From positions 186,001 to 250,000 of the forward strand of contig NC_054390.1 in assembly GCF_001625195.1 (NCBI RefSeq): a stretch of 64,000 nt of DNA, in the 5' to 3' direction. Origin of the DNA: Drechmeria coniospora. Its lineage: Eukaryota; Ascomycota; Sordariomycetes; Hypocreales; Ophiocordycipitaceae. The notes below the pieces were generated by a model. It was not told the DNA's origin and ran no database searches. It worked only from the letters and a program-made list of their open reading frames with translations. Numbering within the stretch: the first letter of the stretch is position 1; each line of letters starts with the position of its first letter. The translations under genes and the position numbers were made by a program. Shown here one piece after another: positions 1 through 13,300 of the stretch.

Positions 1-2900
1 CTAGTATTGAAAATTATTATCATCGTCATATTAGCTCATACTACTAGCAAGACTTGCGAGGTATCCTTGTTAACCCTCCATACTGGGCAAGATGGTTTGA
101 GGCATTCATGAGGAAGGCGTCGCTGCAATTTATCCGGGACGCTAGTGGCCCTAATAGCAACAAATCGTCATTCCCTCCGACGGAAATGATATGCCAAGAC
201 GAATCGGATGGTGTCAATACCCTTGCAGCAGGAGAGGCGGCCGAGGACTAAGTTAAGAGACTCCCGATGCTATCATCTCGACCAATCGAGCTCATCGAAG
301 GTAAGCAAGAACAACAGCACCAATGCGAATGACCAGAACACACACAACGTTGTGTTGAAAGACCAACTGTACCGGGCAGCAGGCGTTTACCGAATTGACG
401 ACCTAAACTTGAGAAAGAAACAGTGAAGAAGCTGAAAGGGGCCAGCGAGCCATTGGGGATCCTCTTGATCAAGCAACGACTGGATAAATTGCCTACTAGA
501 AGTAGTGGACCCGTAATAACTGCTGTAAGGTAGTGCAAGCAGCTGGTAGGACCAACCCGATTGACTGGTATTGGCAACGGGAATCAGCGGTTTTCCGTAC
601 GGTCGAATGGTCGATCCAAGCCGTCGAAGATTTTGGGATCAATTACTTGCTCGCCGCAATGGTAAGCCTCTATTGTAATGAGACCAAGATTTAGCGAATC
701 ATGATTGCAGAATCAGGTAATTGACGACTCTCGAGTATCGAGGGGAACTTTTCCTCGCGGACCGTGAAGCGGGATAGAGCCCAAGTACACGATCGAACGC
801 AGTGCCCGTGCCTTGACCGAAGTGTACATAATTGTTTCCTGCAGACAACATACCGCAAGATCCTAACAGCCTTTCCCATACTCGTCCTAGCTATTGTTAC
901 GTTTACCTACGGTAACGACAGCGACCTCTACTATCTATCCTCCTACCCAGCGAGAACCCCCCTTGCAGCGCTAGGTACGGCGTTAGAGCGTCTACCTTGA
1001 GTTGCCTCACTCTACAACAAGGGAGCCAACCGGAGGAGCAGGACGAGGACGAGGAATCACTCGGCAATACCTCTGTTGCTTTATAGGAACGTTCTCTTGC
1101 AATCTCTGGCCAGAGGCACATTGGACCGTAGCTCGCTATTGAATCGGCAATACTTGCTTGAGAGAATAACACCTCGATGGCCAAATTCATCGCTACGCAA
1201 GGTAGTACAAAAGGTAGGATCCATGACCGACCCTTATCATGAGCATTGCCATGCAGCTATGGGTCTTTCGCCATTCACCCGTTGGGCGCCGCCACATTCC
1301 GGCACAACATTCTAGGGTGCGCATTTTACAAGAGCTGGATTGAGCGAGCCGATTGCGGCTACTTATCCACTCTCGCACAACGATGAGACTTTCTCCTAAC
1401 GATAGTGTTTCCGCTTACAAAGCTACGGCTGCTGCCCTGCCCTGCCTGTTCTTACCTCGCAATGCCTTTTGCCTCCTGCTGCCTCGTCCAGCGAGCTCGT
1501 AAAGGACAAGCCGCAACGGAAGCCAATGCAGGCCAGGGTTTAAGTCTAGTTGTCCAAGGCGGCTAGGCTGATGCGTAGCCGGCCGGGATGCGCATCCTGC
1601 TGCAGAACAAGGTTCGATGCAACTACCGCAAGGGTTCATGCGTCCGTAGCCCCACGTCAACTCGCCCCTTTTGGACGTCAACTCGGTCCCTCTACACTAT
1701 ATCGTCAACGCTGCTTTGCACAGCCCAAGTGCCGAGGGAGAGCATCCCAAGGATACAAACAGAGCCGACGCCGATAGAGCCGCCCGTAGAGCCGGCCTTG
1801 GTTGGAGCGGTGCTGCTAGCATTCGTTCCTCGCCCAAGCCCCCCCCCCCCCCCTGTTGTGCCCTCGCATCGTGCCTCCGCATCGTAGCAGTAGATCTCGG
1901 GCGTCTTGCACCTCAGTAAGACATACGATGCATGCCCGGGTAGCTGGTCGGGAAATAGTATTCCGGGTAGCTGGTCCGGACATAGTATCTAAGCATATTT
2001 GCGCCTACCTATGCGGGGTCGGAACGGCGGCGCCCTTGACCGGGTGGCTTGTCAATAGAAAGTATACTGCCTTCGGAATGCGCTATACTCGCTGAAGTAA
2101 ATAATGCTGGGAAGGGTTAAACAGACGCTCGTAAATTCAACGCCGGCGCGGGGCATCGTACTACATGGCACAACGCACTCGTACGATGCACTCGCGCGAG
2201 GCCAAACCTTACTGTTCGGAAGGACGGGGTGCGCTTGGCCTGTACAAGCCAGACAGCCGTAGTAGTACGCGGCCGAGGCAATAGTCGCAGTGCTAGTAGC
2301 GAGGACAAGGTATCGGTATGCGCTGGATACGCACCCGTAGAGGATTCGTCGATTCGTCTGGCATCGACTGCCGATATTTAGGTGCGGTATTGTATTCATC
2401 GACCAGCCCTCCTCCACTATGCTCTGTTGCTAAGTTCTTTGATGCGACCGGCGGAGGTATGGTGTGCACTCGCATTACTCGGCAGAGGCAGTGGGGTCCA
2501 TCTCCTCGCGCATATCCGGGCCGTAGTCTCTCCTTTCTGCTGCTGCGAGGAAGATATCTGTTGGCGATAACTACGGCAGGCTTGCTAGAGATGCGGGCGG
2601 AAAACGAGTGGCGCGATCGGAGTCTCTGCTCGACGATGTCAACGACAACGGCGACTTATAAGTACATATGTTGTAATTGTAGTACGCCTTCGGGCACTGT
2701 AAGTAAGCGCTTGGGAAACAAGTGCTTGTGCAACTACATGTACTATATAGTGCCGAGCTCTTTACTCATTACACTACAGCCGGTACGAAGTACTGAACTG
2801 TCCATATAAAACTTCCCCTCAGCACGAGTATATGTAAGTGCTTGACCGCATCAGCACCTATTGGGATTACTGCATAGCTCCGCGTTTGTACGCAGCAAGG
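1..2900. other. Gene-poor region with no convincing gene
   Basis: Mixed-composition DNA. All open frames are short (163 codons or fewer), overlap on both strands and show no protein family I recognise. A poly-C run lies near 1842-1853. Decayed coding sequence is possible, because some frames read like degenerate protein, but nothing could be identified. Confidence 0.5.
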
Positions 2901-3072
2901 AACAACAACACGCTGTACAAGTACGGAGTAGCGGATGCATGTATTATATGTATATATATAGTATAACACAGAGGCCCTTACGCGCTCTGCAAGTACCTCA
3001 ATATCAACGGTACGGAATGCTTCAAAAGGGACGGAGTACTTGTTATTGCTTGACATGCTGTGCAGAACATAT

Positions 3073-3232
3073 TGTTGGTTCGGTTCTGGGGGAAACTGGT
3101 AACAAGAGATCTCTTCTAATGGATTCAATTTGGTACGAAAGGAGGGAAAAGAGGCTGCCCCTGAGCGGCCACTTTTATCCTCTCCGTAATCGTGCCCCAC
3201 ACGATTACGTGATCCTAGTCTACTATTGGCCA
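3073..3232 (+). mobile_element. Solo LTR, family B
   Basis: Starts TGTTGGTTCGG and ends in CA. It is one of four related copies in the window (others at 4074-4220, 7138-7302 and 21476-21639). The TG...CA ends and short length fit a solo LTR or a miniature LTR element. No clear target duplication is visible around this copy. Confidence 0.6.
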
Positions 3233-3255
3233 CTATATACATATAACACACACAT

Positions 3256-3365
3256 ATCATACAACAAGATAGTCACGTATGTGGAACATCGATAAGACTG
3301 GTAGAAATCCTTGTCTTGAGTAAAGATGTGGGAATCATATCCCCTATATATACTATAATACAACC
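3256..3365 (+). repeat. Dispersed repeat C
   Basis: About 100 bp that matches, in reverse orientation, the sequence at 29126-29225. It shares blocks such as ACAAGATAGTCACGTATGT and GATAAGACTGGTAGAAATCC. It is also distantly similar to the tandem unit at 21749-22612. Its nature is unknown. Confidence 0.6.
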
Positions 3366-3834
3366 TTATTGTACGGAGTATAGGTACAGCCGTATAAGGT
3401 GGGTCTCCTCCTTTACCTATCTGTTTGACCTATATTGGTGGCTGTAACATGGCTGTAACCTTAACTGTATACTAGATAATGGTAAGGTCCATCCAACAGA
3501 ACACAAGTGTACTGTAAGTACCACGTGGCGGTGCCAAACTATGGTGCGAACGGCGCCAGGCATGCTGAAGTCCAGAATAGAAACATACTTATGTACAATA
3601 CTCCGTACATGTACCTGGGTACAGAGAGGACGGTATTTAAGTAAGTACGTGCCCCCAAGTACAGGTACTGACAATACTTGAGAGTACTTGCTACGCACAA
3701 GCACTGTGCCTTTTGAAAAATATTCAACAAAGTAAACTACATGTACTATGTAATTAGTTGTAAACCTTCACCTGCTTCCGTATGCACTTGTACCAACTAA
3801 GTCTACCAGTTGCATATACCAACTATGCAACTAG
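3366..3834. other. AT-rich spacer, no gene seen
   Basis: Contains GTAC-rich low-complexity sequence and two exact copies of the 9-mer TACGGAGTA or its complement (3372-3380, 3599-3607). No supported coding sequence. Confidence 0.5.
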
Positions 3835-4073
3835 CAGTATGACTCAACCAGAGTATTTGGAACTGCGTTGCGTGCAAGCAGATTGTTCGGAGATGCATTG
3901 TGTGGAAGCAGTCGGAATTCCAACACGTACACATTATACTAATTGAGGTACTACCTCACAGGTTTAAAATAGTCCTACCTTTCCTACACTCCTAGATAGG
4001 AATAATAAGAATAAGCAAGTCTTTTTATCTGAATCGCATTATGGCACTACTGTGTGTTGGGTGTAATATATAG

Positions 4074-4220
4074 TGACCAATAGTAGACTAGGATCACGTA
4101 ATCGTGTGGCGTACGATTACGGAGAGGATAAAAGTGGCCCTCTTTTCCCTCTTTTCGTACCAAAATTGAATCCATTAAAGAGATCTCTTGTTACCAGTTT
4201 CCCCCAGAACCGAACCAACA
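4074..4220 (-). mobile_element. Solo LTR, family B, inserted in a copia LTR
   Basis: Reverse-oriented copy of the element at 3073-3232, ending in the complement of TGTTGGTTCGG. It sits between two blocks that are contiguous in the other family-D LTR copies, which supports insertion. No clean target duplication was seen. Confidence 0.6.
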
Positions 4221-4350
4221 GCCAGCCAATCTACTACTGCTGTACGACCTACACAAGTAGTATCAAGTCAATCACTTAAGCAAATTGATCGAGTTACCAA
4301 TTGTCATGCTCTCAACTGCTACTAGCCGTTGCCGGCCAGGAGTACTACTA

Positions 4351-4640
4351 CTTACAATTCAAACTGTAAATCAGGCAATCTGCCGTACGGTGCAGTAAAC
4401 TAGCTATCGGATCTGACAGGTCACGTATACGTATATGTACAAGACCATCCACGTACTATTACGGACTTATAAATAGCCACATTCCCATGTAGTCTACTTA
4501 CAATTCAAACTGTAAATCAGGCAATCTACTGCATGGTGCAGTAAACTAGCTATCGAATCTAATAGGTCACGTACACGTATAATAAAAACCATCCACGTAC
4601 TATTACGTACATATAAATAGCCACCTTCCCTTGTAGTCTA
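4351..4640 (+). repeat. Two-copy tandem repeat, period about 146 bp
   Basis: Both copies begin CTTACAATTCAAACTGTAAA (4351 and 4497) and carry the same blocks, including GGTGCAGTAAACTAGCTATC and CCATCCACGTACTATTACG. Confidence 0.85.
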
Positions 4641-4794
4641 CTTAATAGAATAATCACATTCGTTTGTACAATTCGACATACCTAAATTTGCACTCTTGCC
4701 CAGTTACTAACTGGTGCCCATTTTGCTGTTACTAACAGCTTGATTGATTCTCTGGTCCGTGCGATACACTTCCACTACCCCTACTTCTTGCGCA

Positions 4795-5145
4795 CATATC
4801 AACCTTTAGCTTGAGAAATTTCACGGGGACATTCATCATGGCCCTCAAATCGATTTGGTTTGTAGATACTAGCTTTTCCAATACCTTATTTGGCTGTACC
4901 TTTGTTATTGCGTCGGCTGGGTTATTGCTACCGTTAATCCAACGGATTTCAGATATCTCCTGTCTCTCGTAGCTTTATCGTATTTCCATAATATCGATTA
5001 TTAACCTTTTCTCTACAGTTAATCCTAGTTTAACTAGACATTCGTATAGCGAATACGAATCTATACACATAACAAGGGGGATATTGGGTATCTGTAATTG
5101 GCTAGCGATTGTATTGGCTGTTTGGGTTCAAATATAGGAATACTC
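4795..5145 (-). pseudogene. Ty1/copia-like RNase H fragment
   Basis: The minus-strand frame reads as the C-terminal RNase H domain of a copia polyprotein. Visible motifs are PLVMCIDSYSLYECLVKLG, EKRLIIDIM and EIRWINGSNNPADAITK, the last being the characteristic end of Ty1/copia RNase H (I-x-W-I-x-G-x-x-N-P-A-D). One in-frame TAA follows IMEIR and fits a CAA to TAA change, the direction expected of repeat-induced point mutation. The 3' end runs into the family-D LTR. The rest of the element upstream is not recognisable. Confidence 0.8.
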
Positions 5146-5345
5146 TTCAACAGAAGAATACTAAGTTAGACTTATTTTAGCAACAAGAGCGGCCCGGGGC
5201 CGTAAGGGATAACGCAATGAATGCCCTTATTAAATAGTAAGGCTACGAATAACCAACCTGGGAGCTACTAGAGGCCCTTGCATAAATAGAAGCCTTAGAG
5301 GAGTTTATACAATAATAGGGAGATCCATATATAAACAGTAGAGCG

Positions 5346-5505
5346 TGTAAGGCGCGCTATAGGCGTGTAGGCCTTATAAGCGAATGTGAGGTGCAGTACC
5401 CGTACTAAGTGCGGATACTGGCGGATCTTTTGACAGTTTGGCCATTTGGTCTAACGGTTAACTGGTCTATTGTCCATATGGGCACACCTCCCAATATGTG
5501 TTACA
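5346..5505 (+). mobile_element. 160-bp solo LTR, family C
   Basis: Starts TGTAAGGCGCGC and ends TGTTACA. It is one of three copies of exactly 160 bp (others 25858-26017 and 27027-27186). No target duplication is visible here, but one copy has a perfect one. An internal stretch (TGGTCTAACGG, near 5450) resembles a tRNA A-box; no B-box or cloverleaf follows. Confidence 0.7.
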
Positions 5506-5660
5506 AACTCTTTATTGTGTGCAGCAACTCCTACGCGTCCTTGTAGTAGAAGTACTCCGTTGGCTCGCTGTATACTTCCGAGAACTAGAAGGGCTAGGCC
5601 GGGTTCCATATTAGGTTAAGGTAGCCGGCAATATTTTGGATATAGTTGGACATAACTCTT

Positions 5661-5900
5661 GCAATTTGGGTGCGCAAGAAGTGGGGGTAGTGGAAGTGTA
5701 TCGCACGGACCAGGGAATCAATCACGCTATTGGTAACAGCAAAATGGGTGCCAGTTAGTAACTGGGTAAGAGTGCAAAATTGGGGGTGCCAAATTATACA
5801 AACGAATGCGATTATTCTATCAAGTACAGTACAGGAGAAATGGGACTATTTATGCCTGAGAGGTAGTACCTCGACAACCTTGTATACCTGGGTCGAGACC
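5661..5900 (+). mobile_element. Partial LTR, family D
   Basis: Inverted relative to 4645-4790. It carries the purine-rich stretch AAGAAGTGGGGGTAG and then TGGAAGTGTATCGCACGGAC, the likely polypurine tract and LTR start. The downstream end is unclear. Confidence 0.55.
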
Positions 5901-6463
5901 ATAACTACCGTACTAATTTACTATACCGGGGGGCGAGGTTGTGTATATCAGTAAGGAGATACCCCGCCTTATAGTAAAGACAGTGCATCTCAAGCCGTAG
6001 TATAATACGCTCTAGAATATAGTAGCCGGCTGCCTCCTGCTATTGGACAAGCTCCTTGTATTGTTGGACTCGGGCCTGCCCGAAATCCTCCCAGAAGGTT
6101 AAAGGGTGCAGGGCGCCCCCGTTATAATTAACAGCGCCGTATAAGTAGAGGCAACTTACCCTAGGATCGACCGATGCATCTAACTTTGCCCTTACGGAGC
6201 CAACCCAGTAACTCGTCCGCTGGCTCGTTAACCTTAGGAACAGTATACGTATCGAGGTCGGCGGGCTAGGCTTGCATACTAGCGATCTCGTAGGCTGCCA
6301 GGACGGCCCGACGGACGCTATATAGCTTGCCTACAATACTAACTCGACGAACAAGGACAATAAGGACAAAAAGTTCATAACGTTAATGCGCCCTAATACC
6401 TTCAAGAAGAAGAGGGCGGACTAGAAGGTAGTAGACTATAGCAGGCCCCTACCAGCCGCTGGT
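5901..6463. other. Probable retroelement remnant, unidentified
   Basis: Moderate GC, no open frame of note and no recognised protein motif. Its position between LTR fragments suggests decayed internal retroelement sequence, which is inference only. Confidence 0.3.
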
Positions 6464-6637
6464 TGTTACGGAGTCGCTAGGCGACTGCTCTAGGACTCTC
6501 AATGATATTTATTAAAAGACTTGAAGAAGGGAAAACTACTTGACAGTTAGGGCTTCTAGTTTATGTGCGTTCCTCCAGTGGGTCCGTTAGTCCCTCCATC
6601 TTGTGTCCCATATCGGGCTAAGCCCGATACCATAACA
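6464..6637 (+). mobile_element. Solo LTR, family A
   Basis: Starts TGTTACGGAGTCGCTAGGCG and ends in a palindrome (TATCGGGCTAAGCCCGATA) followed by CCATAACA. It closely matches 22800-22971 and, inverted, 28946-29119. The flanks GCTGG/GCTGA hint at an imperfect target duplication. Confidence 0.75.
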
Positions 6638-7137
6638 GCTGAGGAGACTATTGTACATCCCTTTTCAAGTAGACTGTTATAATACTAGGCTTTGCCTAAT
6701 ACAGCTATGTCCTAGGACAGAGTCACGTGCTACTGTACGTGACTTGCACCCTATGACTAAGCAGGCATTGGAGTATAAGTACTCTAATGCTTGTACTTCG
6801 AGTTAGAGTTCTGTAGATTTCTTAACAACTATTTCCGACCACTAGATACTGGTAGTACTAGTGACTCCATAACATAGACGAGGAATGGGCGAGCTTTAGA
6901 GGGCTTGCAAGCAAGATACTAAGGAGCAGCATGCGTTTTATTCAGCTAAATAATTATCGAATGTATGTATTTATATTTTATTGTATAGTTGTTGTACTCC
7001 GTAAAGGTAATAATAATATTGTATAAGTAATGCGTTTTATTGTACGGAGTAAGCGCGACGCGTTCAGGAAGTAGTAAATAATGCTTATATAATACTATTG
7101 TAATGTTACTTAGATGCACGGGTACCCGTGCGCCTAT
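6638..7137. other. AT-rich spacer, no gene seen
   Basis: No supported coding sequence. Two exact TACGGAGTA-type 9-mers lie at 6995-7003 and 7043-7051. Confidence 0.5.
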
Positions 7138-7302
7138 TGGATCCCCAAGTGTAGACTAGGATCACGTAATCGTGGCCCATACGATTACGAAGGGGATAAA
7201 AGTGGACGCATGATTGCAACTTCTTTTTCCTCCTTTCGTACCAAATTGAATCCACCAAAAGAGATTTCTTGTTACCAGTTTCCCCTAGAACCGAACCAAA
7301 TA
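7138..7302 (-). mobile_element. Solo LTR, family B, just downstream of the giant adhesin
   Basis: Reverse-oriented copy of the family-B element with the same internal blocks (GATCACGTAATCGTG, TTGTTACCAGTTTCCCC, AACCGAACCAA). It ends about 88 bp past the adhesin stop codon. Confidence 0.6.
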
Positions 7303-7389
7303 ATTGTAATAGTAACAGTAGAATTACGAACAATAACTATTATATTAAAATATTCAGCAATAATACATTAAAATTAACCAAGAATCATC

Positions 7390-10300
7390 TTAACAATCTG
7401 ATGGATAATACAATCCATTCTGAGAATGTGATGCTGCGCCCCCAGGAGGTTGAATACTGAATTCCAACCCAGTATTGTATCTATTATTACCGTAGACTAC
7501 CCTAAGTGGATAATATTGGTCCTGTTGCATATAAACCGTAAAGCATTGGGGTATATTGATAAAATATGCCCCCCTGGCGGTAACCCTTGGATTTGTATTT
7601 ACGGGTAATCTGGTCTCACAATCAAACGCGTACTCATCACCAAAAAAGACGTTGACCTCTGCGTCAGCCCATGCGCACAGAGTAAACGTCCCGCTAGAAG
7701 GCGCCTTGTAAAGTCCTTGGTATACCAAGGTAAAATTGTTACCATCAATACCAGTAATGGTGCCTGTATTAAAATTTCGTGTGTAACCAACATAGTACTC
7801 CAAGAATGGATATGAGGGATGAGGGTGGATAATAGGATATTTTACAACGTCTGGAATATAGTCCTGTGCAAAATAAATAATGTTTGTGTAAGAGCTAGCA
7901 ATTGGAGTATCCCCAAAATAGTAGTTAGGTCCGGAAACAACGCATGCTTCTCCAGAGGCTGTACAGCCAAGGCCACCAACAAACTGATTTTTATAGAGCA
8001 TGACATTTAGTCCCAGAGCCGCACATGAAGGCTTAGGTAAATTGGATTCATCAACATTTCGTGTCTGACAAGGAGCGTATGGAACAGATGTCATGACCAG
8101 AATAGTTGTAGTGCAAGGACGACTGCAGTTTGGTGCTGGAGTAACGGTAGAAGTTGTAGCCTTGGCACCCGGAACGGTTGTAGTAATAATTACATCGGGA
8201 GGCTGCGAAACAATAACGCTAGTTGTGCACGGGTGCGTACAGTCCACTGGAGGCGTTATTGTATTTGTAATTACAACTGTTCCAGTAGTTACTGTTATCG
8301 TAACAGCAACATCCGCAGGTTGCGTAATTATAATATTGGTAGTACATGGTTTTGTACATCCAGCCGACGGCATAATCGTTAGAGTGCCGTAAACTGTACC
8401 AGTGGTAATAGTTGTCGTAATTACAATATCGGCAGGCTCCGAAATAATAACGCTAGTTGTGCAAGGGTGCGTACAATCTACCGGGGGAGTTATGGTCTTT
8501 GTAATCAGTACTGTTCCAGTAGTTACTGTTGTCGTAAAAACAACATCCGCAGGTTGAGTTATTATAATACTAGTAGTACACGGTTTTTCACATCCAGCCG
8601 ACGGTATAATCGTTCGAGTGCCGTACACCGTACCGGTAGTAATTGTTCTCGTAATGGCAATATCGGCAGGCTGCGAAACAATAACACTAGTTGTACACGG
8701 GTGCGTACAATCCACTGGCGGCGTTATTGTGTTTGTAACTACAACTGATCCAGTAGTCACTGTTATCGTAACAGCAACATCCGCAGGTTGCGTAATTATT
8801 ATGCTAGTAGTACAAGGTTTCGTACATCCAGCCGACGGCATAATCGTTAGAGTGCCATAAACTGTACCAGTAGTAATTGTGCTCAGAATAGCAACATCGG
8901 CAGGTTCCGAAATAATAACGCTAGTTGTGCACGGGTGCGTGCAGTTCGTTGGCGGCGTTACAGTCCATGTACCCAGCTTTGTTCCACCAGTTACTGTTGT
9001 CGTCAAAGCGATATCCAAGGGTTGCCTAATAATAACACTAGTCGTACAGGGAGGTATACATGCAGACGACGGCAAAATCGTCAGAGTTTCGTAAACCGTA
9101 CCAGTAGTAATTGTAGTGGTAATAGCAATATCGAGAGGCTGCGAAACAATAACGCTAGTTGTGCACGGGTGCGAACAATCCGCCGGCGGCGATATGGTCC
9201 ATGTACCCAGGGTTGTTCCACCAGTTACTGTTGTCGTAACAACAATATCCCTAGGTTGCGTAATCATTACAATAGTGGTACAAGGATGAGTACATTCCGC
9301 CGGGGGAGTAATAGTACTAGTGCCTATAACGGTCCCGGTTGTAATAGTTGTGAAAATAATAGTATCAAAAGGAATTACAACAATAACGGAGGTAGTGCAA
9401 GGGTGTATGCAGCCAATTGGTGGTGTTACTGTAGTAGTGCCCGGAATACTTCCGGGGGTGGTAACCGTCGTAATCCCTCCCGTCTCTGTAACGAAAATCG
9501 TAGTAAGGCAATTAGCTATGCATCCTGAGGATGGTAGAATAGTGCTTGTACCAGGACTTGGACCTAACGTTGTTTGCGTAGTAATGCCACCAGTTGCAGT
9601 AACAATAATTGTAGTAACGCAATTCGCTGTGCATCCTGATGTCGGTGGGATAGTGCTTGTACCAACAGTTGGACCGAAAGTTGTTTGAGTAGTAATACCA
9701 CCGGTTGCAGTAACAATAATCGTAGTAACGCAATTGGATATACATCCTGACGTCGGTGGGATAGTGGTTGTACCAACAATTGGACCGAATGTTGTTTGAG
9801 TAGTAATACCACCAGTTGCAGTAACAATAATGGTAGTAACGCAATTGGCTGTGCATCCTGAAATCGGTGGGATAGTGCTTGTACCAACAGTTGAACCAAA
9901 TGTTGTTTCAGTAGTGATACCGCCAGTTACAGTAACAATAATCGTAGTAACACAATTGGCTGTACATCCTGATGTTGGTGGGATAGTACTTGTACCAACA
10001 GTTGGACCGAAAGTTGTTTGAGTAGTAATGCCACCAGTCCCAGTAACAATAATCGTAGTAACGCAATTGACTGTGCATTCTGACGGTGGTAGGATAGTGC
10101 TAGTACCAGCAGTCGGGCCCAATATTGTTTGAGTAGTAATACCGCCAGTTGCAGTAACAATAATTGTAGTAATACAATTTGATGTACATCCTAGCGGCGG
10201 TAGGATAGTGCTTGTACCAACAATTGGACCGAAAGTTGTTTGAGTAGTAATACCACCAGTTACAGTAACAAAGATCGTAGTAACGCAATTCGCTGTGCAT

Positions 10301-13300
10301 CCTAACGGTGGTGGGATGGTGCTAGTACCGGCAGTCGGGCCCAATGTTGTTTCCGTAATAATACCGCCAGTAGCAGTAATAATAATTGTAGTAATGCAAT
10401 TTGATGTACATCCAAGCGGCGGTAGTATAGTGCTTGTACCAACAGTTGGACCGAATGTTGTTTGAGTAGTAATACCACCAGTCGCAGTAACAATAATCGT
10501 AGTAACGCAATTAGCTATGCATCCTAACGGTGGCGGGATAGTGCTAGTACCAGCAGTCGGGCCCAATATTGTTTGAGTAGTAATACCACCAGTTGCAGTA
10601 ACAATAATTGTAGTAATACAATTGGATGTGCATCCTGATGTTGGTGGAATAGTACTTGTACCAACAGTTGGACCGAATGTTACTTGAGTAGTAATACCAC
10701 CCGTCGCAGTAACAATAATCGTAGTAACGCAATTGACTATGCATCCTGACGGTGGTGGGATAGTGCTAGTACCGGCAGTCGGGCCCAATGTTGTCTCTGT
10801 AATAATACCGCCAGTTGCAGTAACAATAATTGTAGTAACGCAATTGGCTGTGCATCCTGATGTCGGCTGGATAGTGCTTGTACCAACAATTGGACCGAAA
10901 GTTGTTTGAGTAGTAATACTACCAGTCGCAGTAACAATAATCGTAGTAATGCAATTAGCTGTGCATCCTGACGGTGGTGGCATAGTAGTAGTACCGGCAG
11001 TCGAGCCCAGTGTTGTTTCCGTAATAATACCACCAGTTGCAGTAACAATAATAGTGGTAATACAATTCGATGTACATCCTGGAGTGGGTGTAATAGTGCG
11101 TGTACCAATAGTTGGACCGAATATTGTTTGGGTAGTAATACTACCAGTAGCAGTAACAATAATTGTAGTAACGCAATTGGCTGTGCATCCTGGCGATGGT
11201 GGGATAGTGCTAGTACCAGCAGTCGGGCCCAATGTTGTTTCCGTAATAATACCGCCAGTTGCAGTAACAATGATTGTGGTAATACAATTCGATGTGCATC
11301 CTGGCAGCGGTGGGATAGTGCTTGTACCAATAATTGGACCGAATGTTGTTTGAGTAGTAATACTACCAGTTGCAGTAACAATAATGGTAGTAACGCAATT
11401 GGCTGTGCATCCTAACGGTGGTGGGATAGTACTAGTACCGGCAGTTGGGCCCAATATTGTTTCCGTAATAATACCGCCAGTTGCAGTAACAATGATTGTA
11501 GTAATACAATTTGATGTACATCCTGGCGGCGGTGGTATAGTACTTGTACCAAAAGTTGGACCGAATGTTGTTTGAGTAGTAATACCACCAGTTGCAGTAA
11601 CAACAATTGTAGTAACGCAATTCGCTGTGCATCCTGACGGTGGTGGGATAGTGCTAGTACCAGCAGTTGGGCCCAATGTTGTTTCCGTAATAATACCGCC
11701 AGTTGCAGTAACAATGATTGTAGTAATACAATTTGATGTACATCCTGGCGGCGGTGGTATAGTACTTGTACCAAAAGTTGGACCGAATGTTGTTTGAGTA
11801 GTAATACCACCAGTTGCAGTAACAACAATTGTAGTAAGGCAATTCGCTGTGCATCCTGACGGTGGTGGGATAGTGCTAGTACCAGCAGTTGGGCCCAATG
11901 TTGTTTCCGTAATAATACCGCCAGTTGCAGTAACAATGATTGTGGTAATACAATTCGATGTACATCCTAGCGGCGGTGGGATAGTGCTTGCACCAACAAT
12001 TGGACCAAATGTTGTTTGAGTAATAATACCGCCAGTTGCAGTAACAACAATTGTAGTAATGCAATTGGCTGTACATCCTGACGGTGGTAGGATAGTACTA
12101 GTACCGGCAGTCGGGCCCAATGTTGTTTCCGTAATAATACCGCCAGTAGCAGTAATAATAATTGTAGTAATGCAATTTGATGTACATCCTAGCGGCGGTA
12201 GTATAGTGCTTGTACCAACAGTTGGACCGAATGTTGTTTGAGTAGTAATACCACCAGTCGCCGTAACAATAATCGTAGTAACGCAATTAGCTATGCATCC
12301 TAACGGTGGCGGGATAGTGCTAGTACCAGCAGTCGGGCCCAATGTTGTTTCCGTAATAATACCGCCAGTTGCAGTAACAATAATTGTAGTAATACAATTC
12401 GATTTACATCCTGGCGGCGGCGTGATAATGGTTGTACCAACAGTTGGACCAAATGTTGTTTGAGTAGTAATACCGCCAGTTGCAGTAACAACAATTGTAG
12501 TAACGCAATTCGATGTGCATCCTGACGGTGGTGGGATAGTGCTAGTACCAGCAGTTGGGCCCAATGTTGTTTCCGTAATAATACCGCCAGTTGCAGTAAC
12601 AATGATTGTGGTAATACAATTCGATGTACATCCTAGTGGCGGTAGTATAGTGCTTGTACCAAAAGTTGGACCGAATGTTGTTTGAGTAGTAATACTACCA
12701 GTTGCAGTAACAATAATGGTAGTAATGCAATTGGCTGTGCATCCTAACGGTGGTGGGATAGTACTACTACCGGCAGTTGGGCCCAATGTTGTTTCCGTAA
12801 TAATACCGCCAGTTGCAGTAACAATTATTGTAGTAATACAATTTGATGTACATCCTGGCGGCGGGGTGATAATGGTTGTACCAACAGTTGGACCAAATGT
12901 TGTTTGAGTAGTAATACCACCAGTCATAGTAACAATAATCATAGTAACGCAATTGACTGTGCATCCTGCCGGTGGTAGTATAGTCCTAGTACCGGCTGTC
13001 GGGCCCAAAGTTGTTTCCGTAATAATACCTCCAGTTGCAGTAACAATAATTGTGGTAATACAATTCGATTTACATCCTGGCGGTGGTGGGATAGTGGTTG
13101 TACCAATAGTTGGACCGAACATTGTTTGAGTAGTAATACTACCAGTCGCAGTAACAATAATTGTAGTAACGCAATTGACTGTGCATCCTGATGGTGGTGG
13201 GATAGTGCTAGTACCGGCAGTCGGGCCTAATGTTATTTCCGTAATAATACTACCAGTTGCAGTAACAAGAATTGTAGTAACGCAATTGGCTGTGCATCCT

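Larger units (their letters stand above)
3835..4790 (-). mobile_element. LTR of a Ty1/copia-like element (family D), interrupted
   Basis: The outer parts (3835-4060 and 4645-4790) match 24885-25240 nearly collinearly, which defines a long LTR of roughly 700-850 bp in other copies. It directly follows the RNase H end of a copia polyprotein read on the minus strand (4795-5145), so this is the 3' LTR of that element. It is broken by a family-B solo LTR (4074-4220) and a two-copy tandem repeat (4351-4640). Outer ends are approximate. Confidence 0.6.

Noticed and set aside
3073..3232. Treating family-B elements as DNA-transposon MITEs
   Set aside because: They have TG...CA ends and no long terminal inverted repeats; an LTR origin fits better, although no target duplication was found for this family.
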